Positions 43,067-53,086 are shown, counted from the first letter of the stretch. The stretch: DNA of 64,000 nt from Paenibacillaceae bacterium (GCA_900766135.1 CAAFUF010000055.1:110655-174654); one strand, 5' to 3'. Numbers and translations are program-made. Notes: generated from the letters alone by a model not told the origin.

Positions 43067-45634
43067 TTGAAAAGCATGTACAAGTGCCTGGCTTTACTCA
43101 TGATCTTCACCCTGTTCTTGCCTGGCGAAGGATGGGCAAGCAGCGGGGGCGACGCGAAACGGAAGACATCGGGCGGCGACGCTCCGGTAAGCGGTTCTTC
43201 GGATAACAAGCTGCGACCGGCGTTTACCAACGTATCGGTCCACGATCCGAACATCGTCAAGGCCGGTTCGGCCTATTATATCTTCGGGTCGCATATTGAG
43301 GCCGCCAAATCGGCCGATTTGATGAATTGGACGACGTTTACCAACGGCTATCAAACGCCGGGGAATGTGATCTACGGCGACCTGTCCCAAAATCTGGCCG
43401 GTTCGTTCGCTTGGGCGGGGGAGGACGACGCCGACAGTAAAGGCGGGTATGCGGTCTGGGCGCCGGGCGTCATCTGGAACGGCCAATACCGCCATGCGGA
43501 CGGGACGACCGGGGCGTACATGATGTATTACAGCGCGTCGTCCACGTATATCCGTTCCGCGATCGGTTATGCCGTATCCAAAAATATCGAAGGGCCGTAC
43601 ACCTACGTGGATACGGTCATTTACTCCGGTTTTACGAAGGAAACGGCGTTTGACGAAAACAGCCGGGTGGATAAGAAGTGGACGAATACGAACATCAAGA
43701 AGCTGGTGGAGCAGGGACGGTTGGCGGAGGCCAATCCGAACTGGTTCAACGGCGCCGGGACTTATAACAATGCCATGTATCCCAATGCGATTGATGCAGC
43801 CTTATTCTTTGATGAAGCAGGCAAGCTGTGGATGACGTACGGCTCCTGGTCCGGCGGGATCTTCATCGTCGAGCTGGATCCGGTCACCGGCCAGGCGAAA
43901 TATCCGGGCAAGGACGGCACGACGGCGGACGGACGCCTCGTGGACCGCTATTTCGGCACCCAAATCGCCGGAGGTTATACGAAGTCCGGCGAAGGTCCCT
44001 ACATTTTATATGATCAAGCTTCGGGATATTATTATTTGAACGTTTCCTATGGTTGGCTGGGAGCGGATGGCGGATACAACCTTCGTCAGTTCCGGGCTGA
44101 GCGGCCGGATGGCCCTTATCTTGACGCGGCTGGACACAACGCCGTACTGCCAAGCGAGACGGACAACGCCCCGTATGGCATCAAGATGGTCGGCAACTTC
44201 CTGTTTGACCGCAAAATCGGCGATCCCGGCGCGGGGATCGGTTACGGCTATGCTTCGCCCGGACATAATTCGTTATTTTATGACGAGAAGACAAAGAAAT
44301 ATTTTTCGGTCTTCCATACCCGTTTCCCGCAGCGGGGAGAGGTCCACGAAGTCAGGGTGCACCAGCTGTTCATGAACTCGAACGGTTGGCTGGTTATGGC
44401 GCCGACGCGTTATGCCGGAGAGTCCCTGCAGAAAGTGACGGCCTCCCAACTGGTCGGCGACTATCAATTCGTCAATCATGGGCTTGCCTATTCCGGTGAG
44501 GTCCCGACTTCGGTCCACCTCACTTTGAACAAAGACCATACGATTTCGGGCTCGAGCGCCGGGACCTGGAAGCTGAACGGTTCTTACGGAGCGGAGCTTA
44601 CCCTGGACGGAGTGGCTTACGACGGCGTATTCGCCAGCGGCTGGGATGAGAACCTGGGAAGGGAGACGATGACCTTTACGGCTATCTCCCGTGAAGGCGT
44701 CGCGATTTGGGGGATAAAGCAACCGGCGATGAACGACCGTCAAGTCGTCAAAGCGGTGCAGGAGGCCTTGACCCTGGGCGATACCGGCAAGGTCATGAAC
44801 AACCTGACGCTGCCGGCGGAAGGGACGCATGGCGCCCGAATCGTCTGGTCCACCTCGGATCCAAGCGTCATTTCCGAGAACGGGGTCATTCATCCGCCTA
44901 AAGCGGGTGAAACCGACGCCCGGGCCACGTTGACCGCTACGATCACGAAGGGGAAAGCTAGAGCCGTCAAGACTTTTGCGATCGTCGTTGCTCCGATCGA
45001 CCCTTCCTATGGACTACGGGCTCACTATGGCTTCGAAGGGGATTTAGCGGAAGCCGGAGGGCGATTTGCGGATGGAGCGGTTACCGGGGCAAAGCTCGAT
45101 GCCGAGGGCGGAGCGATCTCCTATTCGGATGGGGTACACGGGCAGGCCGCCTTGTTTGACGGGAAATCCGGCATTCGGCTGGATGACGGCCTGATTCAAG
45201 GAAACCGTTACTCGGTCTCCTTATGGCTGAATCCGCAGCAATTCACCCCATTCACGACCAGCTTTTTCGGGGCGAAATCCAATAGGAGCTGGATCAGCCT
45301 TGTTCCGGATTCCTGGGACCATAACACGATGTTATGGTCCGGGGAAGCTTGGTACGACGGGTCGACGGGCGCGCGGATTTCGGCAGGCGAATGGCATCAT
45401 GTGGCCTTTACTGTCGACGAAGGGAACGTAAAGGTGTACGTAGACGGGGAGGCAAAATTTGCGGGAACCGGATTCCCGGATATTTTTACGGATGATCAAG
45501 GGGTGTTCAGCCTAGGGGTCAATTGGTGGGATCCTCCCTTTCAAGGGCGGATGGATGAGCTTCGCGTGTACGACGTTCCGGTTACGGAAGCGGTGATCCG
45601 CATGCTGTACGAGGAAGGCCGGAGCGGAACCTAA
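43067..45634 (+). CDS. Secreted multidomain GH43 arabinanase
   Basis: 855 residues. Start TTG 43067, supported by TAAGGAGGGAAG at proper spacing; ATG 43076 is the alternative. A signal peptide (CLALLMIFTLFLPGEGWAS) makes it extracellular. The GH43 five-blade propeller occupies about 50-430: catalytic base Asp in VHDPNIVKAG, Asp in PNAIDAALFFDE, and acid Glu in SGEGPYILYD. A C-terminal beta domain (about 460-550), an atrophied bacterial Ig-like domain (about 565-640, WSTSDPSVISENGVI) and a LamG/concanavalin-like domain (about 650-850) follow. It probably cuts alpha-1,5-arabinan outside the cell, supplying the importers upstream. Confidence 0.92.
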   Translation: MKSMYKCLALLMIFTLFLPGEGWASSGGDAKRKTSGGDAPVSGSSDNKLRPAFTNVSVHDPNIVKAGSAYYIFGSHIEAAKSADLMNWTTFTNGYQTPGNVIYGDLSQNLAGSFAWAGEDDADSKGGYAVWAPGVIWNGQYRHADGTTGAYMMYYSASSTYIRSAIGYAVSKNIEGPYTYVDTVIYSGFTKETAFDENSRVDKKWTNTNIKKLVEQGRLAEANPNWFNGAGTYNNAMYPNAIDAALFFDEAGKLWMTYGSWSGGIFIVELDPVTGQAKYPGKDGTTADGRLVDRYFGTQIAGGYTKSGEGPYILYDQASGYYYLNVSYGWLGADGGYNLRQFRAERPDGPYLDAAGHNAVLPSETDNAPYGIKMVGNFLFDRKIGDPGAGIGYGYASPGHNSLFYDEKTKKYFSVFHTRFPQRGEVHEVRVHQLFMNSNGWLVMAPTRYAGESLQKVTASQLVGDYQFVNHGLAYSGEVPTSVHLTLNKDHTISGSSAGTWKLNGSYGAELTLDGVAYDGVFASGWDENLGRETMTFTAISREGVAIWGIKQPAMNDRQVVKAVQEALTLGDTGKVMNNLTLPAEGTHGARIVWSTSDPSVISENGVIHPPKAGETDARATLTATITKGKARAVKTFAIVVAPIDPSYGLRAHYGFEGDLAEAGGRFADGAVTGAKLDAEGGAISYSDGVHGQAALFDGKSGIRLDDGLIQGNRYSVSLWLNPQQFTPFTTSFFGAKSNRSWISLVPDSWDHNTMLWSGEAWYDGSTGARISAGEWHHVAFTVDEGNVKVYVDGEAKFAGTGFPDIFTDDQGVFSLGVNWWDPPFQGRMDELRVYDVPVTEAVIRMLYEEGRSGT

Positions 45635-45661
45635 ATAATAGATGGAGAAGGAGAAACCGAG

Positions 45662-46632
45662 ATGAGTCACAAGCAGGAGTACCTGAATCCGATCGTGGAG
45701 CAGCGGGCGGATCCGTGGGTATATAAGCATTCGGATGGTTATTATTACTTTACGGCGTCCGTACCTGAGTACGACCGGATCGAAATCCGCCGGTCAACGA
45801 CGCTGCAAGGATTGGGGGAAGCCGTGCCGGTCGTGGCTTGGCGTAAATATGAATCCGGTCCGCTGAGCGCCAACATTTGGGCACCGGAAATCCACTTTAT
45901 CGATGGAAGATGGTATATCTATTTTGCCGCGGCGCGGACGACCGAAACGAAGGAGGGATTGTTCGATCACCGGATGTATGTGCTGGAGAATGCCTCTGCC
46001 AATCCGCTCGAAGGCGTATGGGAAGAGAAAGGGCAGGTCCGCACGCGCTGGGAGTCGTTCGCACTGGATGCGACGACGTTCGAGCATCGGGGAGAACGAT
46101 ATTATGTTTGGGCGCAGAAGGATCCGGGAATCGACGGCAACTCCAATCTGTATATTTCCCGGATGAGCAATCCTTGGACACTGACCGGTGAACAGGCGAT
46201 GATTTCCACGCCGGAATACGACTGGGAGACGATTGGCTTCAAAGTGAATGAAGGTCCGGCGGTGCTAAAAAGAATGGACGGATTTTTATCAGCTATTCGG
46301 CCAGTGCAACCGATCATCATTATTGCATGGGGTTGCTCTCTACCGACGAATCGGCGAATCTGCTAGACTCCGGCTCCTGGACGAAATCGCCGTTGCCGGT
46401 GTTCGAGACGAATGAGGCGGCAGGGCAGTTCGGACCCGGGCATAACAGTTTTACCGTCTCGGAAGACGGGCGCGACGTGTTGATCTACCATGCCCGTAAT
46501 TACAAGGAGATCGAAGGCGACCCGTTGTACGACCCGAACCGGCACACCCGAGCCCAATTTCTGGAATGGAACGAGGAGGGTACGCCGAATTTCGGGGTGC
46601 CGGTCCCGGATTCGGCCTGCGCGGAGTCATAG
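45662..46632 (+). pseudogene. GH43 arabinofuranosidase-like gene interrupted by a one-base frameshift
   Basis: An intact GH43 of about 323 residues is recovered only by joining two frames. Residues 1-206 are normal: RADPWVYKHSDGYYYFTAS with the base Asp, WAPEIHFIDGRWYIYF, and NEGPAVL with the acid Glu. At about 46265-46274 (CTAAAAAGAATGG) one A appears missing. In the zero frame the protein then reads 28 unrelated residues and stops at 46366. In the -1 frame the family sequence resumes (NGRIFISYSAS, MGLLSTDESANLL, FGPGHNSFTVSEDGRD) and ends at 46632. Either a recent mutation, a sequencing error in an A-run, or (less likely) recoding. No signal peptide. Confidence 0.85.
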
Positions 46633-46683
46633 GCAAAAGAAGTAAATAGGAGCTTTGCTGCCGCGGGTTTGGCCGAGGTAAGT

Positions 46684-46733
46684 AGGCTGCTCTACCGCTC
46701 ATCAAGCGATGAGGGAGAGCAGCCTTTTCCTTT
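46684..46733 (+). terminator. Rho-independent terminator of the arabinan locus
   Basis: GGCTGCTCT pairs with AGAGCAGCC, with an inner CTCATC/GATGAG stem, followed by TTTTCCTTT. It ends the GH51-importers-GH43 block. Confidence 0.8.
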
Positions 46734-46773
46734 GTATGCATCAAAATAGTGCAATAAGTCAACAGAATAATGT

Positions 46774-46823
46774 TTGTGGGCAATACAAAAATTATCTTAT
46801 AATTTAATTGAAAACGCTTTACA
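46774..46823 (+). promoter_or_regulatory. Promoter and cre-like site before the response-regulator gene
   Basis: TTGTGG (46774-46779), 18 bases, TATAAT (46798-46803). TTGAAAACGCTTTAC (46808-46822) matches 13 of 15 cre positions and covers the expected start site, so CcpA binding would block initiation. Confidence 0.5.
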
Positions 46824-46866
46824 ATTCGCTGGAAGAACGAACCTTTTCCGGTCGGAGGAATGCCAA

Positions 46867-48411
46867 ATGATTAAAGTGCTTATTGTTGACGACGAGCCCA
46901 AGCTCAGGGAAGGCCTGCGAACGTTCATCGATTGGGAAGCCTGCGGCTACGAAGTTGTGGATACGGCGGCAAACGGGAACGAAGCACTGGAAAAATATGA
47001 ACGATATCGTCCCGACCTCGTGGTGGCCGATATCCGCATGCCCGGCATGGACGGGCTGCAATTGATCGAAAAGCTCCGTATGCAGGACCCGCTCCTGCAT
47101 ATTTTGATTCTTAGCGGCTACGCGGATTTCAGCTATGCCAAGAAAGCCATGACGCAGCGGGCGGACGGTTATTTGCTGAAGCCGGTCGATGAGGATGAGC
47201 TGAAGGATTATCTCTGGAAGATCAAGCTGACGATCGACGAGGAACGAGCTTCGCAGCAATGGAAGCACGTCACGGCCGAATGGACCCGCGAAGCGTTGAT
47301 TCAATCGGTCCTGACCGGGGAAGATGAAGACGATCCTGCGCCGCTATACGAGCGCGCCGGTGAGGTCGGCATCAGCAGCAAGGCGTTTCAAATTCTGCTG
47401 CTCACCGCACAAATGGAAGGGGACGGCGATGCCCAAGTCAATGCGCTTGTCCGCAAGGCGCTGGTCCGTTTGTTCGAAGAGTCCGGCCGGGGCTGGGTGT
47501 TCGCGATCCATGCCAAGCTTGGCGTGTTGCTCAAGGAGCCGCTTCTCTCAGTAGAACACGGCGGAGTTTACCGCGAGCTAGCCGACGAGCTGGGCGGGGC
47601 GGGCATCCATTTTTCCGTCGCCTTGGGCGAGAAGGTCGGGTGCTTGACGGAAATCCGGGAATCCTACCGAACGGCTTGCGAGCTGGTGCGACATCATTTC
47701 TTTCTCCATCAGGGAACGATCCTGACCCCGGATTCCTTACGGTCCGGGACGGCCATGGAGCCGGGGTCTTCGCCCGATGAGCTGGGAGAACAGATCTTCT
47801 ATGCGGTCGACATCGGAAATCGCGAGGCGGTCAAATCTTTGCTGCGCCAACTGGGCGAAGCGTATCGAACCGAAGGCGCGATGGAGAATGAAATCAAGAA
47901 CCGATACGTGGAGCTGCTGACGACAATTTACAGCAAGGCGCTAAAGCAGTCGCCGGAGCTGCAGAGCCGCGGCAAGGAGTTCTCCGACGGATTCTCCAAG
48001 ATTCAGAAGGCCTATTCGATCCTGGAGCTCAATGGGCAAGCGGAAAGCCTGCTGCAGCAAATCATGAATCAGCTTGGCGAAGACGGCAAACACCGGGAAG
48101 TCAAAATTATGTTAGACCTGATTCACCGGAACTACAGCGATAACCTCAAACTGGAGACGCTCTCCGGTATTTTTAATTATAACAGCGCCTATTTGGGCAA
48201 ATTGTTCAAAAATACGACCGGGGAATATTTCAATACGTATCTCGATAAAGTGCGGATCGAAAAAGCGAAAGGTTATCTGGAGGAAGGCTTAAAGGTCTAC
48301 CAGGTGGCCGAAAAGGTCGGGTACACCAACGTCGATTATTTTCACAGCAAATTCCGCAAGTACGTCGGCACTTCGCCTTCCGCTTACCGCAAGCAGTCCA
48401 ACCATGCCTGA
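46867..48411 (+). CDS. Response regulator with AraC output domain, no kinase next to it
   Basis: 514 residues, YesN type. The receiver has IVDDEPKLREG, phosphorylated Asp55 in VADIRMPGMDG and Lys105 in LLKPVDEDE. C-terminal AraC helix-turn-helix pair with LETLSGIFNYNSAYLGKLFK and KVGYTNVDYFHSKFRKYVGT. ATG 46867 follows GGAGGAATGCCAA; an upstream reading from 46774 would start in the promoter. It stands alone between two terminators. The nearest unpaired kinase is at 55544, so these two may be partners. Confidence 0.92.
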   Translation: MIKVLIVDDEPKLREGLRTFIDWEACGYEVVDTAANGNEALEKYERYRPDLVVADIRMPGMDGLQLIEKLRMQDPLLHILILSGYADFSYAKKAMTQRADGYLLKPVDEDELKDYLWKIKLTIDEERASQQWKHVTAEWTREALIQSVLTGEDEDDPAPLYERAGEVGISSKAFQILLLTAQMEGDGDAQVNALVRKALVRLFEESGRGWVFAIHAKLGVLLKEPLLSVEHGGVYRELADELGGAGIHFSVALGEKVGCLTEIRESYRTACELVRHHFFLHQGTILTPDSLRSGTAMEPGSSPDELGEQIFYAVDIGNREAVKSLLRQLGEAYRTEGAMENEIKNRYVELLTTIYSKALKQSPELQSRGKEFSDGFSKIQKAYSILELNGQAESLLQQIMNQLGEDGKHREVKIMLDLIHRNYSDNLKLETLSGIFNYNSAYLGKLFKNTTGEYFNTYLDKVRIEKAKGYLEEGLKVYQVAEKVGYTNVDYFHSKFRKYVGTSPSAYRKQSNHA

Positions 48412-48431
48412 TTCCTATTCTTCTTGGCCTC

Positions 48432-48455
48432 AAGCACCGACAGGTGCTTTTTTTG
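48432..48455 (+). terminator. Rho-independent terminator after the response-regulator gene
   Basis: AAGCACC-GACA-GGTGCTT followed by TTTTTG. Short but well formed. Confidence 0.8.
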
Positions 48456-48563
48456 TTATGCGATTTTTATATGAAAAGATAACTAATGTTCCGTGTATCG
48501 CGAGGAAAAGCGGCGGGCTATGATAGGATTGACAAACCCACGCGGGTACAAGCAGCGCGTAAT

Positions 48564-48578
48564 TCTTAAGCGCTTACA
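48564..48578 (+). promoter_or_regulatory. cre-like site before the GH3 gene
   Basis: TCTTAAGCGCTTACA contains the palindrome TTAAGCGCTTA and matches 13 of 15 cre positions, 35 bases before the GH3 start. Confidence 0.4.
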
Positions 48579-48612
48579 ACGAAATTTTAGAATATGGGAG
48601 CGAGGTAATCAT

Positions 48613-51480
48613 ATGACGGACAACACGTACCAATATCCTTATCAGAACCCTGATTTGCCGCTGGCGGAGCGGGTGAATGATCTGGTTTCCCGGTTTACAT
48701 TGGATGAGAAAATCGAGCTGATGTGCCAGTTCCAAACGGAGGTACCGCGGCTCGGCGTCAAACCATACAAACACGGCACGGAAGGCGCGCATGGCGTCGC
48801 CTGGCTGGGAGAAGCCACGTCTTTTCCGCAAAATACCGGACTGGCCTGCACCTGGGATCCCAAGCTGATGCGTCAAATCGGCTCGGTGATCGGCGATGAG
48901 GCGCGGGTGTATTTTCAGCGGAATCCGGAGGTCAACGGCTTAACGATCTGGGCGCCAACCGTCGATATGGAGCGAGACCCGCGCTGGGGCCGGACGGAGG
49001 AAGCCTACGGCGAAGATCCGCACCTCACGGGAGCATTAACGACCGAGCTGGTAAAAGGCCTGCAAGGCGATCATCCGTTTTATTACAAGGCGGTGGCCAC
49101 GCTGAAGCATTTTTACGGAAACAACAATGAAGTTGGCCGCGGCAGCGATTCAGTGAGCATCGATCCGCGCAATAAACGGGAGTATTATCTGAAGGCGTTT
49201 GAGCGGACGTTCCGGGAGGGCCGGGCCGGTTCGATGATGACGGCTTACAACGGGATCAACGGTACGCCTTGCAACCTCAACCAGGAAGTGAACGATATCG
49301 TCAAAGGCGAATGGAACATGGACGGGTTTGTCGTAGGCGATGCCGGCGACGTGATGGGTACGGTCCTGGACCACCGTTACGTGGAATCCTACGCCGAAGC
49401 GGTGGCGGGAACCATCAAGGCCGGCATCGACAGCATGACGGACGATCAGCCGATCATGTTCCAGGCGGTGCGTAATGCCCTGGAGCAAGGGTTGCTGGCC
49501 GAGTCGGACCTGGATCGCGCGCTGCGCAACGCCTTCCGCGTCCGGTTCCGCCTGGGCGAGTTCGACCCGGAGGAGCGGAACCCGTACAGCCGCGTGCCGG
49601 AGGCAAAGCTGTGCGCACCGGAGCATGCGGCCCTGTCGCTGACCGCCACGCGCGAATCGATCGTGCTGCTGAAGAACGAAGGCTTGCTCCCTTTGCCGCA
49701 GACTTTAGGTTCAGTGGCGGTCGTCGGGCCGCTGGCCGATGAGGCGATTACCGACTGGTACAGCGGAACGCCGCCGTACCGCGTAACCCCGCTGCAGGGC
49801 ATGAAGGAGAAAATGGGCGATCGCCCGGTTTGGTTCGGAACGGGCCTGGACCGGATTCGCTTGCGCTCCGCGGCGACCGGCAAATATGTCCGGATCACGT
49901 CCGGCGAAGGAACGGAAGCCGTTCTCGCAGCAACCGGCGAAAGCGTGGCCGATGCGGCGGTTTTCGAGCGGAACGATTGGGGCTGGGGCTCCATCACGCT
50001 GCGTTCGTTGGATACCGGCAAATTCGTGACGGAGACCGATTCGGGCCTGCTCACGGCGACGGCGGTCGAAGCCAGCGGCTGGTTCGTGAAGGAAGTGTTC
50101 GATTTCCATCCGGCACCCGGCGGCAAGGTCGAGATGAAGGCGTGGAACGGCCGGCCGATCATCCTGAACGAGCGCGGCGGCCTGATCGCGGTTGGCGAAA
50201 ACGTGTTTGATAATGCCGTTAAAGTGGATAGCAAACTGCCGGGCGAAAAATGGGTCGTGGAGATCGCGGAGAGCGGGATTGAGCAAGCTGTGAAGGCGGC
50301 CGAATCGGCGGAGACGGCGGTCGTCTTCGTGGGCAACAATCCGTTCATCAATGCAAAGGAAACGATCGACCGGGCGGACATCGTGCTGCCGCCGGCGCAG
50401 TAAGCGTTGATTCAGGCGGTAAGGGCTGCTAACCCGAATACGGTGGTCGTCCTCGTCGGCAGCTATCCGTTTGCGGTCAACTGGGAGAACGAGCATGTGC
50501 CGTCGATCCTGTTTACCTCCCATGCGGCCCAAGAGCTGGGCCATGCCGTAGCCGACGTGTTGTTCGGCGACTACAATCCGGCGGGACGGTTGAACATGAC
50601 CTGGTACCCATCGGTGGCCCAACTGCCGGAATTGAAGGATTACGACATCATAAAGGGGAAACGGACTTATCAATATTTTGACGGCGAGGTATTGTATCCC
50701 TTCGGGCATGGGCTTAGCTATACGACGTTTGAATATAGCGGAATTACCCTGGATCGGACGACGGTAGGTCAGGACGGCGAGGTTCAGGTTTCGTTTGATG
50801 TGCGGAATACCGGGAAAAGGGCCGGGGATGAAGTACCTCAGCTGTACGTGCGAATCGGGCAGTCCCGGGTATCGCGGCCGCTGAAGCAGTTGAAGGGCTT
50901 TACCCGCCTGCATTTGCAGCCGGGAGAGTCGAAGCGGGTCGCGTTTACGCTGAAAGCGGATGAACTGGCGTTCTGGGATGTGACGCGGGAGCGTTATTGC
51001 GTGGAGTCGGGCGAAGTTACGGTCATGGTCGGACCCTCCTCGGGCGTGATTGCCTTGACGGCAACGCTTCGGGTGGACGGCGAAACCGTGCCGCCGCGTT
51101 CGCTAGGCGAACCGATCCGTGCGGTGAACTATGACGACTACGAGCATGTCTTCCTCGATGAATGCCGTGAAGGCGGCGAAAGCATCCGGCTGAAAGACGA
51201 GCGCGGGTGGATTGCCTTCCGCGATGTCGAGTTAAGCGAGGGGACGTCCCGGTTCGAAGCCCGGGTGTCGGGGAACCTGAAGGGCGGCGAACTTGCCGTG
51301 ACGCTGGATTCCCCGGAAGGCGAGGTCGTGATTACCTGCAAGGTCCTGCCTACCGGAGGGCGCCAAGCCTGGTCGACGGTCACCGCGGAAGCCGCGGCCG
51401 GCTTGTCGGGCCGGCATGATGTGTACGTGCATCTGCAGGGGGAAGCGCAAATCAGCTGGTTCCGGCTCTATAACGTTTGA
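48613..51480 (+). pseudogene. GH3 beta-xylosidase-type gene split by one in-frame stop codon
   Basis: Spans 955 codons in a single frame, broken only by TAA at 50401-50403 (codon 597), in the context PPAQ-stop-ALIQAVRAANPNT where GH3 relatives carry Glu or Gln. A single base change explains it. Domains: GH3 barrel (about 20-330) with nucleophile Asp243 in VVGDAGDV; GH3 C-terminal domain with an inserted beta-trefoil-like module (about 413-550, RLRSAATGKYVRI, LRSLDTGKFVTE); fibronectin-III-like domain (about 710-820); and a CBM6-like tail (about 840-955). ATG 48613 follows GCGAGGTAATC. Translation stopping at 597 would lose half of the GH3 C-terminal domain and everything after, and is unlikely to fold. 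No signal peptide. Confidence 0.87.
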
Positions 51481-51573
51481 TCACGGAGGGAGATTCGAGG
51501 ATGCGGGATCGCCATCGAATTTTGAAATCGTCGTCGGATTTCTGTCGCTCTATTGAGCCAAACTATAGCAAAA

Positions 51574-51608
51574 CGAAAATGAGCTGGAAATCATCCAGCT
51601 AATTTTCG
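51574..51608. other. Stem-loop in the intergenic region after the GH3 gene
   Basis: CGAAAATGAGCTGG pairs with CCAGCTAATTTTCG (one mismatch) over a seven-base loop. No T-run. It may end the GH3 transcript or belong to the same palindromic-repeat group as the array that follows. Confidence 0.45.
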
Positions 51609-51650
51609 CAATTCACGAACATCCGTCCACCGAGTTGCATGAATTCTTCG

Positions 51651-51840
51651 AAATAACTGCAGAAATGCATTTATTTCTCCGTCCCACCGTCCAAACGGCT
51701 AAATAACTGCGTAAGTACATTTATTTTCTGGGATTTTTAAAAAATCGGCCTCTTCATGGGGAATAACCGCATTTACGCAGTTATTTTTAGGAAAACCCGT
51801 GAATTGGAGAAAATAACTTCACATATGCATTTATTTCTCC
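51651..51840 (+). repeat. Four 30-base palindromic-ended repeats with 20-30-base spacers
   Basis: Copies at 51651-51680, 51701-51730, 51761-51790 and 51811-51840 (starts 50, 60 and 50 bases apart). Consensus (A/G)AATAACTGC, a variable middle, then (C/G)(A/T)NTTATTTCTCC. Each has AAATAA...TTATTT inverted ends with an inner TGC/GCA pair. Spacers differ completely. Copies diverge too much for a CRISPR array and there are no cas genes. The rest of the 565-base gap 51481-52045 shows no gene. Confidence 0.65.
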
Positions 51841-52045
51841 ATCTCGCAATGTATTCGCTGCTTTCGCTTTGACTTCGTAGATATTACTGAATGCAACGTA
51901 AGTGACGAAGGGCCTGTACCCGGGGCGGTGGGGTTTTTGTGCGAAAGACCGTACAGCAAGCACGCATTCGGGGCGGTAGCCTGGGTTGGGTTCGAACATT
52001 CGCATACAAGCGCCCACGTTCCTTGCCGCGCTCGTTCCGGCCAGG

Positions 52046-52951
52046 CTAAACCTCCACCGGTGCCAGCAGACGCTTGCGGAATTCCGAAGGCGAGCAGTTC
52101 ATCGCCTTGCGGAACACCCGGATGAAGTAGCTGATGTTGTCGAAGCCGACTTCCAGCGCAATATCGGAGATTTTGCGCTCCGGCTCGCGCAGCAGCTCGG
52201 CAGCCTGGCGGATCCGGTACGAATTGATGTAGTCCATCGGCGTCTGCCGGGTCATCGACTTGAAGAAGCGGCAGAACTGGCCTTCGCTCATCGGGATCAG
52301 CGCCGCCAGCTCCGCCAGCCGGATCGGATGGCCGTAGTTGTGCTGGATATGCTGGATGACCGTTTTCAGCCGGTCGATCTTGGACGATTCGCTGCGGCTG
52401 CCGCCAAAGGACCGGTTGACGGCCCGGCCTGCCGCCGCGGTCTCCGCCAGCATCAGGTAGAGATGTCCTTTGACCGCGCCTTCATAACCGGGCGACTCGG
52501 TGCTGCAGCTGCGCATCATGGATACGATATGCTCCAGCAGGGAGAGGTTTGCCGCTTCCTCGCGCCGGATATGGCGGGGGAACGTCGCTTTCCGCTCCTG
52601 CAGCGGCAAGACGAGGTTCTCCTGGACCGCGTCGTAATGCGCGCTGGCCAGCAGCTGCGTGTCAAAGACGAGGGAGAAAAACGCGCAGCTCTGCTCGCCG
52701 TGCGCATGCGCGGCGTGAATGTCGCCGCCGTCGATAAACACCGCTTCCCCGGCTCGAACCGGGAAGTAATCGGTATCGACCTGAAACAGCGTTTCGCCTT
52801 CGAGGCAATAGAAAAACTCGGCTTCGTCGTGCCAATGGCAGTCAATCACATGTTCGCCGGGTCCGTAGCGGTACCAATAGGTCCCGAACGGCAGCCGTTC
52901 GTTGCCGTGACTCTTGCTCTCCTTCAGAGAGCGGCGGAGCGCTTGATCCAT
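52046..52951 (-). CDS. AraC-family regulator with cupin domain, divergent from GH31
   Basis: 301 residues. The N-terminal cupin-like domain contains CHWHDEAEFFYCLEGETLFQ near residues 39-58 and a second His cluster GGDIHAAHAHGEQ. The C-terminal AraC pair contains GHPIRLAELAALIPMSEGQF and VGFDNISYFIRVFRKAM. GAGGTGA lies six bases before the ATG. Divergent from the alpha-xylosidase gene, so probably its activator, perhaps sensing xylose or isoprimeverose (inference). Confidence 0.9.
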   Translation of the reverse strand: MDQALRRSLKESKSHGNERLPFGTYWYRYGPGEHVIDCHWHDEAEFFYCLEGETLFQVDTDYFPVRAGEAVFIDGGDIHAAHAHGEQSCAFFSLVFDTQLLASAHYDAVQENLVLPLQERKATFPRHIRREEAANLSLLEHIVSMMRSCSTESPGYEGAVKGHLYLMLAETAAAGRAVNRSFGGSRSESSKIDRLKTVIQHIQHNYGHPIRLAELAALIPMSEGQFCRFFKSMTRQTPMDYINSYRIRQAAELLREPERKISDIALEVGFDNISYFIRVFRKAMNCSPSEFRKRLLAPVEV

Positions 52952-53021
52952 GCGTGTTCACCTCGTCAAAATAGTGTTATATTTTCGCTTGATAATGTTA
53001 GTTTAATCATCGTGGTATCAG

Positions 53022-53048
53022 TATAATGCAAGTATAGAACGTTTTCAT
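53022..53048 (+). promoter_or_regulatory. GH31 promoter -10 with overlapping cre-like site
   Basis: TATAAT at 53022-53027 lacks a good -35, as expected for AraC-dependent activation. ATGAAAACGTTCTAT on the minus strand (53048-53034) matches 13 of 15 cre positions just downstream of it. Confidence 0.4.
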
Positions 53049-53086
53049 TCGAAAAACAATGTGACGAGAAAGGCGGTATTTCCCAT

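Noticed and set aside
46260..46285. Programmed -1 frameshift in the GH43 gene
   Set aside because: The site is not a standard X XXY YYZ heptamer in the reading phase, no stimulatory stem-loop is evident just downstream, and frameshifting is not known for this family.
50401..50403. TAA as an intended end with a separate downstream gene from about 50407
   Set aside because: The downstream part starts in the middle of the GH3 C-terminal domain, in the same frame, with no ribosome binding site before it.
51651..51840. CRISPR array
   Set aside because: Repeats differ at many positions, only four units occur, each is a full-length imperfect palindrome, and no cas gene is in the window.
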